Assembly: GCA_934047225.1 (NCBI GenBank)
Contig: OW203989.1
Coordinates: 10,391,977 to 10,455,976, forward strand
Source of the DNA: Ypsolopha sequella
Taxonomy: Eukaryota > Arthropoda > Insecta > Lepidoptera > Ypsolophidae
Length of the DNA: 64,000 nt
Reading direction: 5' to 3'
Under the pieces are notes generated by a model. The model did not search any database. It was not told the origin of the DNA and saw only the letters and a list, made by a program, of their open reading frames with translations. The position numbers and the translations under genes were made by a program. This document shows positions 23,779-35,013 of this stretch, piece by piece; position 1 is the stretch's first letter, and the number at the start of each line of letters is the position of its first letter.

Positions 23779-24199
23779 TATGCTATTGATATATATATAT
23801 AAACATATATATCTGTATCTGCGTGACTGCTATGAGTACCTCTTTTCGGAGGACAAGCGATACACATCTCACACTGTCTCTCACTTCTGAGGCCCACGTC
23901 GCACAATACTGGTGCCTTCGGAAACTCTTTCACAGTAGTGTCGATCAGGCTCTCACAATTCGTAATAGTCCAACTATTGGCATTTTCAAGAGTATTTTTT
24001 GTAATTATTTCCTTTTAATGTTAGTATATGTATTCATAATTATACTATTCATAATTAATTTGTTTTGTGTTAATGTTTATTCTTTTTATTAATTTTTAGT
24101 GTGTATATAATTTGTTATATATATTTTTATAAGTATTTATTTATTTTAGTTGATATGTATTACAGTTAATTTATGTAGACTAGTATTTAATAATTATTA

Positions 24200-24245
24200 G
24201 AGTGCATTACAATAAACTTGCAATCAATCAAAAACAAATATGAAA
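24200..24245 (-). mobile_element. SINE tail fragment
   Basis: ATTATTAGAGTGCATTACAA with CAATCAATCAAAAACAAAT matches the SINE tail in reverse orientation. Confidence 0.45.
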
Positions 24246-24290
24246 TCCTGAAATTCTATTAGGCTGAGAAATGAGTGCTCTCTAAGGGTA

Positions 24291-25080
24291 TGTGGATGGA
24301 AAAGTCGAAAGCAGGGTCTTTGACTTAAGAACTTTGTTTGGACTAGTTAGGAAATAAACATACTAAAAGTCCTTATCCCTCCGAGTCGAGCCCGAGGGGG
24401 GGAGGGCACAAAGAAGATCCCGTTTTTTGGTTTTTTGCTTACATCTCAACAACAGCTGGTTCTATAGACTTGAAATTTTGCATATAGATACCTTATATAG
24501 TGAAGGCGTCCACTAAGAAAGGAATTTTCAAAACACACCCCCTAAGGGGGTGAAACGGGTGTCCAAAGTTTGTATGGGGAAACAAGATTAGTTAGACTAT
24601 TTTATTCGAGACTTCACAGGAGTACTCTTATCTATAAATGTGTTTCATGTTTTTTCAGAATTCAACCCCTAAAAGGGGTAAAAATTTTGAAAATCAACAT
24701 GGGTATCGTTTGAATGGTTTATCGGGTCGCTGATTACGAAAACAACAACGATTTTAAAATCCAACGTGGTCGACGTGAAAAAGGCTTTGAAATTCGACCA
24801 TTTTTCGAAGCTCATAGCTAGGCAAAGATTGGAGATAGATAAAAAGTGTGAAAGTTAAAGTTGTAGAAAATTTTATCAGCTTTCATTATGTAGTAAAACA
24901 AAATTTCGTACAATGCACGGTTTTCGAGATGTAAGCAAAAAACCAAAAAACGGGATCTTCTTTGTGCCACCCTCCTCGGGCTCGACTCGGAGGGGCAAGG
25001 ACTTTTAGCATGTTTATCTCCTAACTAGTCCAAACAAAGTTCCTAAGTTAAAGATCCTGCTTTCGACTTTTCCATCCACA
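24291..25080. mobile_element. Foldback element with ~160-bp inverted repeats
   Basis: The left end TGTGGATGGAAAAGTCGAAA and right end TTTCGACTTTTCCATCCACA are perfect complements; the arms continue through CCTCCGAGTCGAGCCCGAGG and GATCCCGTTTTTTGGTTTTT. Total 790 bp with an ~470-bp centre that lacks a coding frame. No TSD was identified. Confidence 0.8.
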
Positions 25081-25102
25081 AATTATTCGTTGCTTAAGCT
25101 AT

Positions 25103-25152
25103 ATACTATTGACTGAATAAGCTCTTCAAATATGATCACACCTTTCTGTTAT
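25103..25152. repeat. MITE family C, right-end fragment
   Basis: TATACTATTGACTGAATAAG and CCTTTCTGTTATACGTTGTA match the right arm of the family. A (TA)n microsatellite follows at 25164-25184. Confidence 0.6.
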
Positions 25153-25184
25153 ACGTTGTATACCTCTATATATATATATATATA

Positions 25185-26200
25185 CGCTACAAGGGTTTCC
25201 AAATTGGTGGGACCCTAAAAAGATTCAGATTTAATAAAGTTATCCCCTGATAGAATACATTGGCCTCTGAAAAACTCATATTATCAATATCAAAGCATTT
25301 TATTTATTATACACGCGATCTCACGCAACTATACTACCTGTTTGTACGAATATCACTCTTACGCAGTCGTTGTAAGAACTACCATCGTATACCGTGACGT
25401 GTTAGGGATAGTACAAACAGCTTCCGTACATCTGTACTGAGCTTACACTCTGTCTGACCGAGCTTTTTGGCAAAGCTCCAATAAAGCGATTTAAAATTCA
25501 CGCATTAAATTATACACAAACGTTTTTTATCTTCCATGTTTATTCTTTAAATCCATCCAGATTGCACGTGTTTCATTTCGCAAATTGCGTTTGTGATTTA
25601 CAACTGTGTAAAATTATAAGATTTAAAATATGAATGAATTAGAGATTTACTTTACAATGGCTGTGAAGAGGAAGTAAAATAACGGCCGCGAGAGGGCGCT
25701 AAGCATCAAATATATTGAAATCAATATCAGTAAAATTAGAGGTGTAAGAGGGTATGCGAATTTTATTTTTGTCACTGTCACTCCAAGCGAAAAATCGCGG
25801 AGTGGAGGGGCGGATTCAGGGCAAAAGGGAAAAAAGTTAGTCTTATATTTTTATTAAAAAACTAAAATAGCTAGCAAAATTTCAAATATCAAATCTCTAG
25901 ATATTGTTAAAATACACCTAATAAAATATGTTTGAGTTCTGTATATGGTTCCTATACGTCAGACGAGGAGAAAAAGTGTGTTTGAAGACCTCATTTCACC
26001 AATTATTTCTATCGAGGAAAATTTATCCACACATGTTTTCCAATTTCAAAACGATAGATTATATAGCCAAAATACATATACCAGAAACTGCTTATAATTT
26101 TCCGTGTATTTCATGAAATATACAGAAAAGAAACACCCGTATTTTTTTTTCGCATATCGCCTTAAATAATAAAGTATGTCATATAATTATACAAGGTGGC
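25185..26200. other. Gene-free stretch
   Basis: No feature recognised apart from AT-rich sequence; the 62-codon frame at 25928 has no recognisable similarity. Confidence 0.35.
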
Positions 26201-26204
26201 GCAA

Positions 26205-26720
26205 AAGTAATGTTATAATTTGAATTGGCTGCCATTTTTTTATAAATGAATAAAAAGAGCTCTGTTTTCACAAAAAGTTTATTTTAAAGTGTAAAATTGA
26301 TGACATTAATAGAAAAAAATTATATCGCTCAAATGGTCACCTCCCGAGTTGATGCATAATTGCGCTCGTTTTACGGCATTTTGAATTGTTGCAAAGCATC
26401 TGGCTCTAAATTGGCGATTTCTTCTTCAATGTTATCTTTCAAGACTTGGAAGGTTCATGGTTTGTTGTGGTAAACGTGAGATTTTGAAAAGCCCCAAAGA
26501 AAAAAGTCTGGTGCTGTTAGATCTGGCGATCTGGACGGCCAGTTCAAATCTCCAAAACGGTAGATCAAAATTTATCATATAAGCACTAACAATAATTCCA
26601 CGTTCTTGAGGTGTGTATCGCTTGATGGCTTGTAGAAAACTAATTCTCTATATATCTACACTATAAGTGTCAAAGTACAGTGACATTTGGCGCCATCTGC
26701 AAAAAAAAATTCCGCGTAAT
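26205..26720 (-). pseudogene. Internally deleted mariner-like transposon (Tc1/mariner superfamily)
   Basis: On the minus strand an N-terminal helix-turn-helix piece, KRYTPQERGIIVSAYMINFD, is followed directly by the C-terminal catalytic part, RFGDLNWPSRSPDLTAPDF then FLWGFSKSHVYHNKP. NWPSRSPDL.P.DFFLWG is the third-acidic-residue region of mariner-type DDE/D transposases. Stops occur after HNKP and after QQFKMP. The plus-strand left end, ACAAGGTGGCGCAAAAGTAA, is mariner-type TIR sequence. The deletion removes the first catalytic Asp region, so it is dead as coding DNA. Confidence 0.8.
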
Positions 26721-26837
26721 AAATTATGGATATTTATTTATTTACATAAAAGTACAGCTTTACAGATATATATGCACATAGGTTATTTTTTTATCCTGAG
26801 AAGTCAAACAAGTTCCTGAGGTCTACATAAAATAAAT

Positions 26838-26870
26838 CTACGCGGGCGAAGACGCGGGCAAAAACCTAGA
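26838..26870 (+). repeat. Helitron-like terminal motif
   Basis: CGCGGGCGAAGACGCGGGCA followed by AAAACCTAG resembles the hairpin-plus-CTAG 3' end seen at 32965-32996. Confidence 0.35.
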
Positions 26871-27243
26871 ACCAAACAATTCAAAAATCAAAAGCCAAAT
26901 CGTTAAATGTAAGCATATTACTGCCAATTTTTGACCTTTCCATGAAGCAAGAGCTTTCATGGAAGAGCTTATCGAATTGAAACAACAATAAAATATCATG
27001 TTCACCTTGACTTCGAGTGACTTTTTCTTGGCGCCAACCAAGAGCGTCTGTTCCGTTTTACTATGTAAACGGAAAAGAGTGGTCTAAAAATAGATCGCCT
27101 TTGATTCCAAAAACAAAAAAATTGGCAGAAAATGTCACTGTAGTATAGTCTTATGAAATATTGATATATTGCTTGAAAAATATGATAAATTTTCCAGGGA
27201 TTTCCAGTTGTTTTACTAGGTTTATTACGAGTATGTATATTAT

Positions 27244-27313
27244 GCGACAGGCGGAAGTGCGGGCGATTTCATACTGACATGTATGTATTCGCCCGCACTC
27301 CCGCCATGTCGCG
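27244..27313. repeat. Short perfect-arm inverted repeat
   Basis: GCGACAGGCGGAAGTGCGGG pairs with CCCGCACTCCCGCCATGTCG (one mismatch or bulge); total ~70 bp with ~24-bp arms. Much more GC-rich than its surroundings. Confidence 0.65.
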
Positions 27314-27393
27314 TACTATATATAATTTAACCATTTGCTTCAACGACAAGAGCTCTTAATATTGTATGGATTGACTCATATTCCTAAAAAATT

Positions 27394-27690
27394 ATGAGCA
27401 AGACAGCACTTAAAGTTACAGTGTCGGAGTTCCTGGCCAAGTTAAGAAATTACGCTTTTGGCGTTCGATGTTGCTGGACTACTGAAGGAAAGATTGCGGT
27501 GCTACTCCCGGAGAAGGCCAAGTGAAATGTTGAGCAGATGTCTGAGGTCCGCAGCTCATTGAGAAATGGCCTTGGCTGGCGGCCTTCGCCCATGCCTCCG
27601 AAGTCTGACAACAAGGACATCAAGAAAACGGTGGTGACTCGAAGCAGATCTCAGGCGCAAGGAGCGCAAGGTGCCTTCAATTTATCTCTC
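27394..27690 (+). pseudogene. Degenerate coding fragment, probably retroelement-derived
   Basis: A frame starting at ATG 27394 reads SKTALKVTVSEFLAKLRNYA then FGVRCCWTTEGKIAVLLPEK before a TGA. After it, EVRSSLRNGLGWRPSPMPPK continues in frame. Codon use looks coding, so a stop-interrupted ORF is likely. The family was not recognised; location in TE-rich DNA suggests a gag-like remnant. Confidence 0.4.
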
Positions 27691-28035
27691 TTTATTTCCG
27701 TCTGGTAAACGGCCTTCATTTGGATCCATTAGTTGATACCTCATGGGTCTAGCTGCCATGATGCAACTGCGTCAAATCGCGGCATTCCGGATTTGGTCCA
27801 CGTCGAGACGGTTCACCGTTACACGCAAACGCAATACCAGGGACGTACGCAGTGGGGGGCACACATTTTGTCAATGTGTATTTGTATTAAAAGGTCATTT
27901 ATTGTGTCATATATATTTGTGACTAGACTATCGCCTGCGTTTAATCAAACTTTGCCCCGTTTTCGTTTTCGGCTCGGCTTGGTATTTTAACAAAAAAACA
28001 TACTTTACTAAACCTTCCAGGGTTACCTTCCTAAA

Positions 28036-28200
28036 ATAATATATTTCTTTTGTTTATTTATTATTATTCAAACAATTAAAAAAATTATTGTTTGACATAT
28101 TTCATCATTTGATGACGGCTCCATACCGAGGGTCAAAATATATCGAACAATAATTTTTTTTATTGTTTTAATAATAATTAATAAACAAAAGAAATAGATA
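28036..28200. repeat. Inverted repeat, AT-rich MITE
   Basis: ATATTTCTTTTGTTTATTTA at the left pairs with TTAATAAACAAAAGAAATA at the right, with AACAAT/ATTGTT inner pairing around a GGCTCCATACC centre. Confidence 0.6.
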
Positions 28201-28682
28201 AAGCTTATTAAAGCAACATAATGATATATTTATTAACAAAATAATATATAGTATATGAGAGTATAACATACAGTACACTCGTACAAAATTGGAACTTCCA
28301 TAGCTTAGACACTATGGAATCCAAATCGCGGTAAGTTACCAACGAACGCAAATATACACATACATATAAACTGTAAAAGCCCGCATCTTAGGTTTTGACT
28401 TCCAATCTTCAGATATGCCGACATAATTGGGAAAAAGTAAGGAGTAATCCAAAATAAATTGATTTTTCGAGCTTTTATCATTTGAATTTGACATGTTATG
28501 ACGATTGGTAAAAGTAGGTTTTAGGAATAAAACAAGGTACCTATTAAGGTTAGGATTTAAAATAGTTGTGATGACGGGCGACGCGAAGAAGAGCGTGTAA
28601 GGTCGCTTGTGATCATATATTTGGGAGCTGAGCGAAGCGAGCCGAGCGAGCCGAGCGAAGCGTAACGGAATGAGGCAACCCT

Positions 28683-29135
28683 AGAGCGGTTTCGCAGCCG
28701 GATTGAGGTAAACCCGCTTTTTTCTAATTAATCGAAACAGAACACTTAAATCCAAATGTTGCTCAATAGTTATTCAACAAAATTCAAAAATTATAGATGT
28801 TTTTTTTTTTATTCTTATTTACAGAAACCAATGGAGACTTTGCGTTGGCAACATACACAATACAATATAAGGTTTTGTTAAATAACTATTGAGTAAATTT
28901 TGAATTCAAGTGTTCTGTTTCGATTTATTAGAAAAAGGCGGGTTTTTCACAATCCAGCTGCGAAACCGCTTTTGTATTGTGTATGCTGCCATCGCAAAGT
29001 TTCCATTAGTTTCCGTCAATTGTCCGTCAAACTTTGCGACGGCAGCATACACAATACATAGGTAATAGGGTTTTGTTGAATAACTATTAAGTGAAGGCGG
29101 GTTTTTCACAATCCGGCTGCGAAACCGCTCTTAAC
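28683..29135. repeat. MITE family A, one full and one partial copy in tandem
   Basis: 28683-28976 is a full foldback copy (GAGCGGTTTCGCAGCCGGAT ... CAGCTGCGAAACCGC). It runs directly into a second partial copy, 28977-29135, which ends CGGCTGCGAAACCGCTCTTAA. TTAA is present only at the outer right end. This looks like one copy inserted in, or recombined with, another. Confidence 0.75.
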
Positions 29136-29263
29136 AGAAACTTTTCCGCTTTGCTTGGATATGATGCTTTAATATGAATAAAGTGAAAATAGTGTATGTA
29201 ATGTTTGTTGCAGATGGAAAATTATACCCCTCTGGATAATTTTATATTGTAGATTAATGTGTG

Positions 29264-29452
29264 TCAGTTAATAAGCTCTCCAAGTACAATGCTTTTCAGA
29301 GCGCCCCATGGGGTTATTATATCTGAACTAAAATCGTCAATCCGGTGTAAGATGCTAACTTGCTTGTCTTTCAAATTCGGCGTAGTTTCATCCAGCTCCA
29401 TTGGAAGACCGGGATCATATAGTAACACAACTAGATTTTTGGTTTTATGACG
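29264..29452 (-). other. Unclassified 63-codon open frame
   Basis: On the minus strand the frame NLVVLLYDPGLPMELDETTP continues NLKDKQVSILHRIDDFSSDI and ends at a TGA. Amino-acid composition looks like a genuine protein. No start codon lies upstream and the splice-site evidence is weak. It could be a terminal exon or a TE remnant. Confidence 0.3.
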
Positions 29453-29519
29453 AAATCAAAATCCACCTGCGACTATACACCAGGTAACTGATCCCTAGAT
29501 CCATCCCTGATCCACACCC

Positions 29520-29720
29520 GGACGCAGCGGCGCTCGCGCATTGCACAACGAAACGCATGCACCGGCGTTATGTAACAGCGCGCGTCCACACGATGCGGAA
29601 ACCGGGAGTAAGCTAAAAACTGGGACTGGCTCTTTGATCGTTAGTTAACCTAATTCTTTTCGTGGCCTAAATTGTAGACGTTCGAGTAAATAAAGACTAT
29701 TTTAATGGTAATTTGTTTTA
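29520..29720 (+). other. GC-rich segment ending in AATAAA, possible solo LTR
   Basis: GTTATGTAACAGCGCGCGTC, a GC-rich body, then GAGTAAATAAAGACTATTTT. The order GC-rich body, poly(A) signal, short R/U5-like end is LTR-like, but no matching second copy or TG...CA ends were established. Confidence 0.25.
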
Positions 29721-29805
29721 GTCCTTAAATCAACTTGGATAGGTAGTCTTCTTTACATCACAAAAGCTTGAAAATTTTACACAAAGACTAGGTACAAAGT
29801 TGGTG

Positions 29806-29974
29806 TTAGAGAAAGTAATAAACAACACAACAAGAAGCACGTAGTGTGACCGGGCCGGCGCGTGCGTACGCGCCGATGTTAGCACGCGCGGCGCGGCCTC
29901 GAGCGACCTTGACAATGTCATCACCGGAGAACTGGTTCGAGATATATTTAGTTAGGAGATCTTGGACCTTACTG
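29806..29974 (-). other. Candidate exon, unclassified
   Basis: On the minus strand a good acceptor (TTCTATTTTCTTTACATGTTCAG) precedes a frame KVQDLLTKYISNQFSGDDIV, then KVARGRAARANIGAYARAGP, ending at a TAA after about 54 codons. It is locally GC-rich compared with its surroundings. No family was recognised and no partner exon was found. Confidence 0.3.
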
Positions 29975-30639
29975 AACATGTAAAGAAAATAGAACAATCT
30001 TAAAATGTGACCTGAAGACCTTAGACACTATTAAAATATAGCCAGACAGCAAAACTCTTAGTTGTAAAAAAAAATATTGCATTCACTTATACCTACTTAC
30101 ATTCTCAATCAACATCGAAAGCTCCTTGACAACCTTGGGTACTTGTAACTTTTAAGTTGTTATTATAAATGCATTAATTTAATCACAGACATACATCCAA
30201 CTGTATAACTAACAACACACTACCCATCCCCACACATACTCGTCTCCACAAATCAAAATTTAATCAGTGTTTCACAGTCCGCATTCTAAAATCATTCATA
30301 CCAGCCCTAACAGACATTCAACTCAGAACGTGGGAGAGTTCATTCATATGGTCGCTTGGTGCACAATATGGTCCAGGCTTAAACAAGCAACATTAAAAAT
30401 TATTTTAATATCTTGTAAATAGTTTAGATGTAAATAGTTTTTATTTTTTTATTTTTTTACCTATGCATTATATTTTTCTCTTACTTCATTGTGACTGATG
30501 CCGGGCCCGAATGGCCCGAAATATATCTCATTAAAATTTTATTTTACGTTGTTTTATGTTATTCTTATCATTTAAAGTAATAACACTTTTTACATTTACA
30601 TCTAAATTAAAACATAAATAACATTCAAATTTAAAATTA

Positions 30640-30900
30640 CCTAATATTAGTTGGCTAGTTAGTTTGTTTTAAAGATTCACTTAAAGTAAAAGCTTCTCGT
30701 ATAGGCTTGCATTATTTCTTTCAAATCATTATTTTCGATATTTTGTCGCCACAAAACAAAAACAGCGTTTCAAAGCTCACTGAAATTTGATTACGATCAT
30801 AGAAAGGTCTCTCTTTGTACCTATACAGTTATTTACAGCATAGTGTAGGTAGATTGCGCTTGTCAGTTATCGGACAGGTATTTTCAGCTAAACTGATTGC
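30640..30900 (+). repeat. Dispersed repeat family J, unoccupied copy
   Basis: Shares GTTGGCTAGTTA, ACTTAAAGTAAAAGCTT, AAATCATTATTTTCGATATT, ACAGCGTTTCAAAGCTCACT and GCTTGTCAGTTATCGG with 34172-34620. It lacks the MITE that splits the second copy. Confidence 0.65.
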
Positions 30901-31533
30901 TTAGCTAGTCCTTGATTCAGTGCCCCACTACTTTCTGATTAGAAAATGGTCCTGTCATACCTAACCTTCTACTTCTAACCTAACCTACCGGCTCTCTTCT
31001 ACCTTCTACCTTAATACCCAAAGTTGGTTTGTTTTGGACCTTATATCATATTACATTATCTGTGCTTGTATTATATTTCTGCAAAGGCAATCAATCCACG
31101 AATTGCAATTTGCAATAAAGATTTCCTATTTTTTTTTATTCAACTCCACTGAAGGTGTCGAAATGTATCGCCTTATTTTCGTATTTTTTGGTTAATTATC
31201 TTTTAAAATACCTTTAAGCCATTAAAATATTTTTTTATACGTTTATTCCTTATAAGTATACGAGTATAAATATTTCTTACTTCTAAATATTCGTAGATTT
31301 AGTTATTTTTAGATCAGAATGCTTTTGATATGCAAACAAATGTTATATCCTTGTTCTGCAAATACAAGCGTAGATAAAATCCTGGAAACACATCGAAAGT
31401 TTCAAAATCGAGGACAGGGACACGGCAGCCATTAGCGAAAGTGGCCCTATATCCGGGAACTGACCCTGGTGGCGATATGTTGACGGTATGACGTCATCTA
31501 TCAAATGCACTACCTACTAATTGGGATAACTAA

Positions 31534-31953
31534 GGCCCACTCGCAGCATGTTCTTAACTCGACTTTAACTTGGGTTAAGTCAAAAAAGCTCTCTTGCACC
31601 AATCAAAATCTTGGGTTAAACTAGGGTTAAACTAAGAAAATATCATCAGAATTTCACCCGACTCTCACCTCGAGTTAAAGCAAGCGAAGTAATCTTACCA
31701 GTTTGACTTAAATTGCGTTGTTTCCAATGACATTATATAGATACTATACCTCATTGGTTGCAATTAATTACTTTATGGTAACATTCTAAATAAATGTCAA
31801 ATGTCAAACAATCGCTTAGCTCGGGTTTACTAACCCGCTTCGATATTATCATGGTGCAATAGAACTAATGAAATGTTGGGTTAGTTAACTCTACCTTTGG
31901 ATTAGTTAACCCGAGGGTTAAGGATTTTTTCTCGATTATGATGCAAGCGGGCC
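31534..31953. mobile_element. hAT-like MITE with TAACTAA(G) duplication
   Basis: The ends GGCCCACTCGCAGCAT and ATGCAAGCGGGCC are imperfect complements. TAACTAA (31527-31533) is repeated directly after the right end (31954-31960); with the adjacent G it could be counted as 8 bp. hAT elements make 8-bp duplications. 420 bp, no transposase. Confidence 0.65.
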
Positions 31954-32361
31954 TAACTAAGTAGGTGGTCCACATGTAGGCCGGGACACTTTACTCGTAA
32001 GTACTTACGTAAATTATAAACTAAGAAAAAGACGTAAATAGTTATTGATCCTAAGAACCATGTTCCCCTAATGAATAAAGACAGTGGAACATACAGACAG
32101 ACAAATAATTTCGGCCTCAGTACAAATCTAAAATTAAATCTTAGCTTATATTTTTTTTATTTTGATTTTTATTTTATTTAATATTATAAATTATTATTCT
32201 TATAATATCAGCAATTTTTATTTAAAGAAAAAAAATAATTAAAAAAAAAAGACTTCTTAATTGAAAATGATAACTACACACATTTCATTTAAAATTTCAC
32301 AAAAATACTTATTCAATGTGTAGACACGATTTTTCTTACTACTTTAATATTACATAGATTA

Positions 32362-32631
32362 TACAAGGTGTAACAGAAAGGTGTAACCATATTTGAAGAG
32401 CTTATTCGTCAATGGTATAGAACAACTTTTACTATGGAGCCAACCCTGAAATCTCAAAAACAAAATCTGCCCTTCCATACATTTCAGCCGAGCGGCACTG
32501 CAATTTTCTATGAAACAGTATTTTTTTTTCTCGAGTTACAGGTTTTGTTCTATAGTAAAAGTTTCTCTATCTATACCATTAACTGAATAAGCTCTTCAAA
32601 TACACTTCAAATACACACGTTACACGTTGTT
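32362..32631. repeat. MITE family C, copy 3
   Basis: ACAAGGTGTAACAGAAAGGT at the left; the right end is disturbed (CACACGTTACACGTTGT). The centre is in the opposite orientation to the other copies (GCCGAGCGGCA), so the palindromic element is inserted the other way round. Confidence 0.75.
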
Positions 32632-32644
32632 TAATATTTATTAT

Positions 32645-32996
32645 TATATAGATAGATTAGATAGATAGATGGATGGATGGATGGATGGATATTTGTTACT
32701 CCTTCACGCCGAAACTACTGAAACAATTAGGCTGAAACTTTGCACAAATGTAGCTCTAGACCTGGAATAGGACATAGACTACTTTTTATCCCATAAATCA
32801 GTTCCCATGGGAAGGCAATGGGGTGTCAATTCCCTATAGAAAAGTGATGTACTGTTACTTCTTCACGCCGTTGAATATTTGTGGGATGGGATAGTGAGGA
32901 TGGGATGGGATGGGATAGTGGGATGGGATGGGATGGGATCCGATGCGACTTTACAAAAACTTAATCAAAGCGGGCGAAGCCGCGGGCAAAAGCTAG
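32645..32996 (+). mobile_element. Helitron-like non-autonomous element
   Basis: Contains TTACTCCTTCACGCCGAAAC, TAGACTACTTTTTATCCC, two GGGATGGGAT microsatellite runs (32881-32940), and ends GCGGGCGAAGCCGCGGGCAA then AAGCTAGTA: a CG hairpin plus CTAG 3' terminus. The arrangement is that of lepidopteran Lep1-type Helitrons (family knowledge). The 5' border is uncertain and lies next to (GATA)n/(GATG)n repeats at 32650-32690. Confidence 0.6.
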
Positions 32997-34171
32997 TATT
33001 ATATAAATGCGTGACCGTAAAAAGTTTTTAACCCTATATGTATACATATGTATAACTAAATGATCTGGTAAACCTTGTCAACTAATTATTAAATTCACGT
33101 GAACCGTTGTACCCTCAACACAGTTTCATAACAGTTTTAAGTGCTTATGGTTTTGCTAAATGCTTGAGCTTGCTAATAGTCTGCCTACCTGACATAAAAG
33201 CAGGTATTATGTTAAATGGCTATTATGTGTAATTTGTTGAGGCGACTGGCTGTTCGCCCCATTTAGCTACTTTGCAAAATTACTGACAAAACAGCAAATT
33301 TTTGCATATGTTATTAAAGAAACATAGAGAAGAAGGAACTGTTACTTCTCAAACCCATTATTTTGCTCATACGCAATATTATGTAATATATATAAATTAT
33401 CATAAATTGTAATAAGTTACGACTTGACCGTAACGCGCTGTAATATCACTTCTTTATGAACAAACACACGGTAACATTACCGTTATAGAACCTTAAGCTG
33501 CATAAAATGCAGATTAGTCATCGTCAGTTACGGTATAATGGGATGTTGATTAATGTTTAAAGTTGTAAACAAATAACGATGACCATGACTAACTACTCTT
33601 GATACGTTACTTTGGACATCCAAAGATTATTCGTAATTTAATTATTTTTTCCCATAGACAATACAGCCCAGAAAGACGTCTATTGTGTAACATCTTGCGT
33701 ACAAATAATTCTGTCAACAATCGAAACGGGATACAGCAATCCTATTGGCTCTTCCAATCTTACTTATAGCGTTACAAACTTATCTTTCCCGAAGACGAAG
33801 ACTCTAACGTAATGAATATAGAAGCCATTTGGCCTACCGAAGCATATAATTTTGGAGTGGTGAATTGTATCTGCTGGTTCAGTCAGATGTGTTAACAGAA
33901 ATCGGTCGCCTGTTATGAGGAGTCTGTAGGCTGTATTCGTGTATGTTTTTTCCTCAGATAAATTTTATAGATGACAGTTACATCATAAAAAGATATTTTA
34001 TCTCAACTTATCGATGTGTGTGTAACAATAATGTTTGTACATGTAACAAGGTTTTAAATTACAACATTTAAGTACCTAAACATATCAAAAAGTCATATAG
34101 TTCAAAAGTGAAACAAATTCAAGAGGTGACGGTTATTAATCAAAGCGGTTATCGGTAAAATTTAAAAATAC
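32997..34171. other. Gene-free stretch
   Basis: AT-rich; no frame with recognisable similarity, no structured repeat found. Confidence 0.35.
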
Positions 34172-34620
34172 CTGATACCTATTAGTTGGCTAGTTACTTA
34201 AAGTAAAAGCTTTTCGTATAGTTTTAGATTACTTCTTTCAAATCATTATTTTCGATATTTTATGTCGCCACAAAGTGAAAACAGCGTTTCAAAGCTCACT
34301 GAAAATGATTACGATCATAGAAGGGTTTTTATAACTCATACCCCCGGTTTCTGAAAGGCTAATCAATGTTAACAGTAGATTAAAAAATAATTATCTGCGG
34401 ATTAAGCCAGAAAAAGTGGGAATTTTACATTGAAATCAAAAATTAACTAAGTTAATTATTGATTCATCACTATTCAGACTTCATATATGCTTTATTTTCA
34501 CCGTTATTTGCGGTTAAAGTTTTTTTAATCTACTGTTAACTTTGATTGGCCTTTCAGAAACCGGGGGATAGTGTACCTATACATTGTGCTTGTCAGTTAT
34601 CGGCCAGGACATTCCAACAA
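34172..34620 (+). repeat. Dispersed repeat family J, copy split by a MITE
   Basis: Aligns with 30640-30900 on both sides of the element at 34341-34567. Confidence 0.65.
34341..34567. mobile_element. MITE with CCCCCGGTTTCTGAAAGG ends
   Basis: Inverted ends CCCCCGGTTTCTGAAAGGC / GCCTTTCAGAAACCGGGGG, continuing with TTAACAGTAGATTAAAAAA and its complement. ATA flanks both sides; the family J copy at 30640-30900 reads CATAGTGTA at the corresponding place with a single ATA, so a 3-bp duplication is likely. A 3-bp duplication would suit PIF/Harbinger-type movement. Confidence 0.7.
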
Positions 34621-34757
34621 AAATAATATTGCACAAACTCTTTTTCCACCGATCAATAGAAGTTGAGTCAGCTGGCTAAACCATTAAACCAATGAAAATT
34701 AATTTGAGCAAAAAGTGTTTTCTTCTGCCACGTAGTCATTCAACGATACACAATGTA

Positions 34758-35013
34758 CAGTCGACAAGATTCCCGCCTGTCCACTTTAAGAGCTAGTTTT
34801 GTGTGCAGTGGTTCGCGGCATCTTCCGCGAGCCCCGCCTTGCCAGTTTTCGTCTGCCAATCGTCATTCACACAACAACTAACAAGTGACTAATGAAGGCT
34901 GATGGACCCGAAAACGCCATAAAAAGTGTTTCTCATAAAGGCAAGGCTAACTTAGATCGCCACATGCAAGCAACAAGGTTTTGAAACTGGACAGGCGGGA
35001 ATCTTGTCGACTG
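34758..35013. mobile_element. Tc1/mariner-type MITE, perfect ends, TA duplication
   Basis: The ends CAGTCGACAAGATTCCCGCC and GGCGGGAATCTTGTCGACTG are perfect complements over at least 26 bp, flanked by TA on each side (34756-34757 and 35014-35015). 256 bp. The CAGT start and TA target suit the Tc1/mariner superfamily. The perfect ends suggest recent insertion. Confidence 0.8.
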
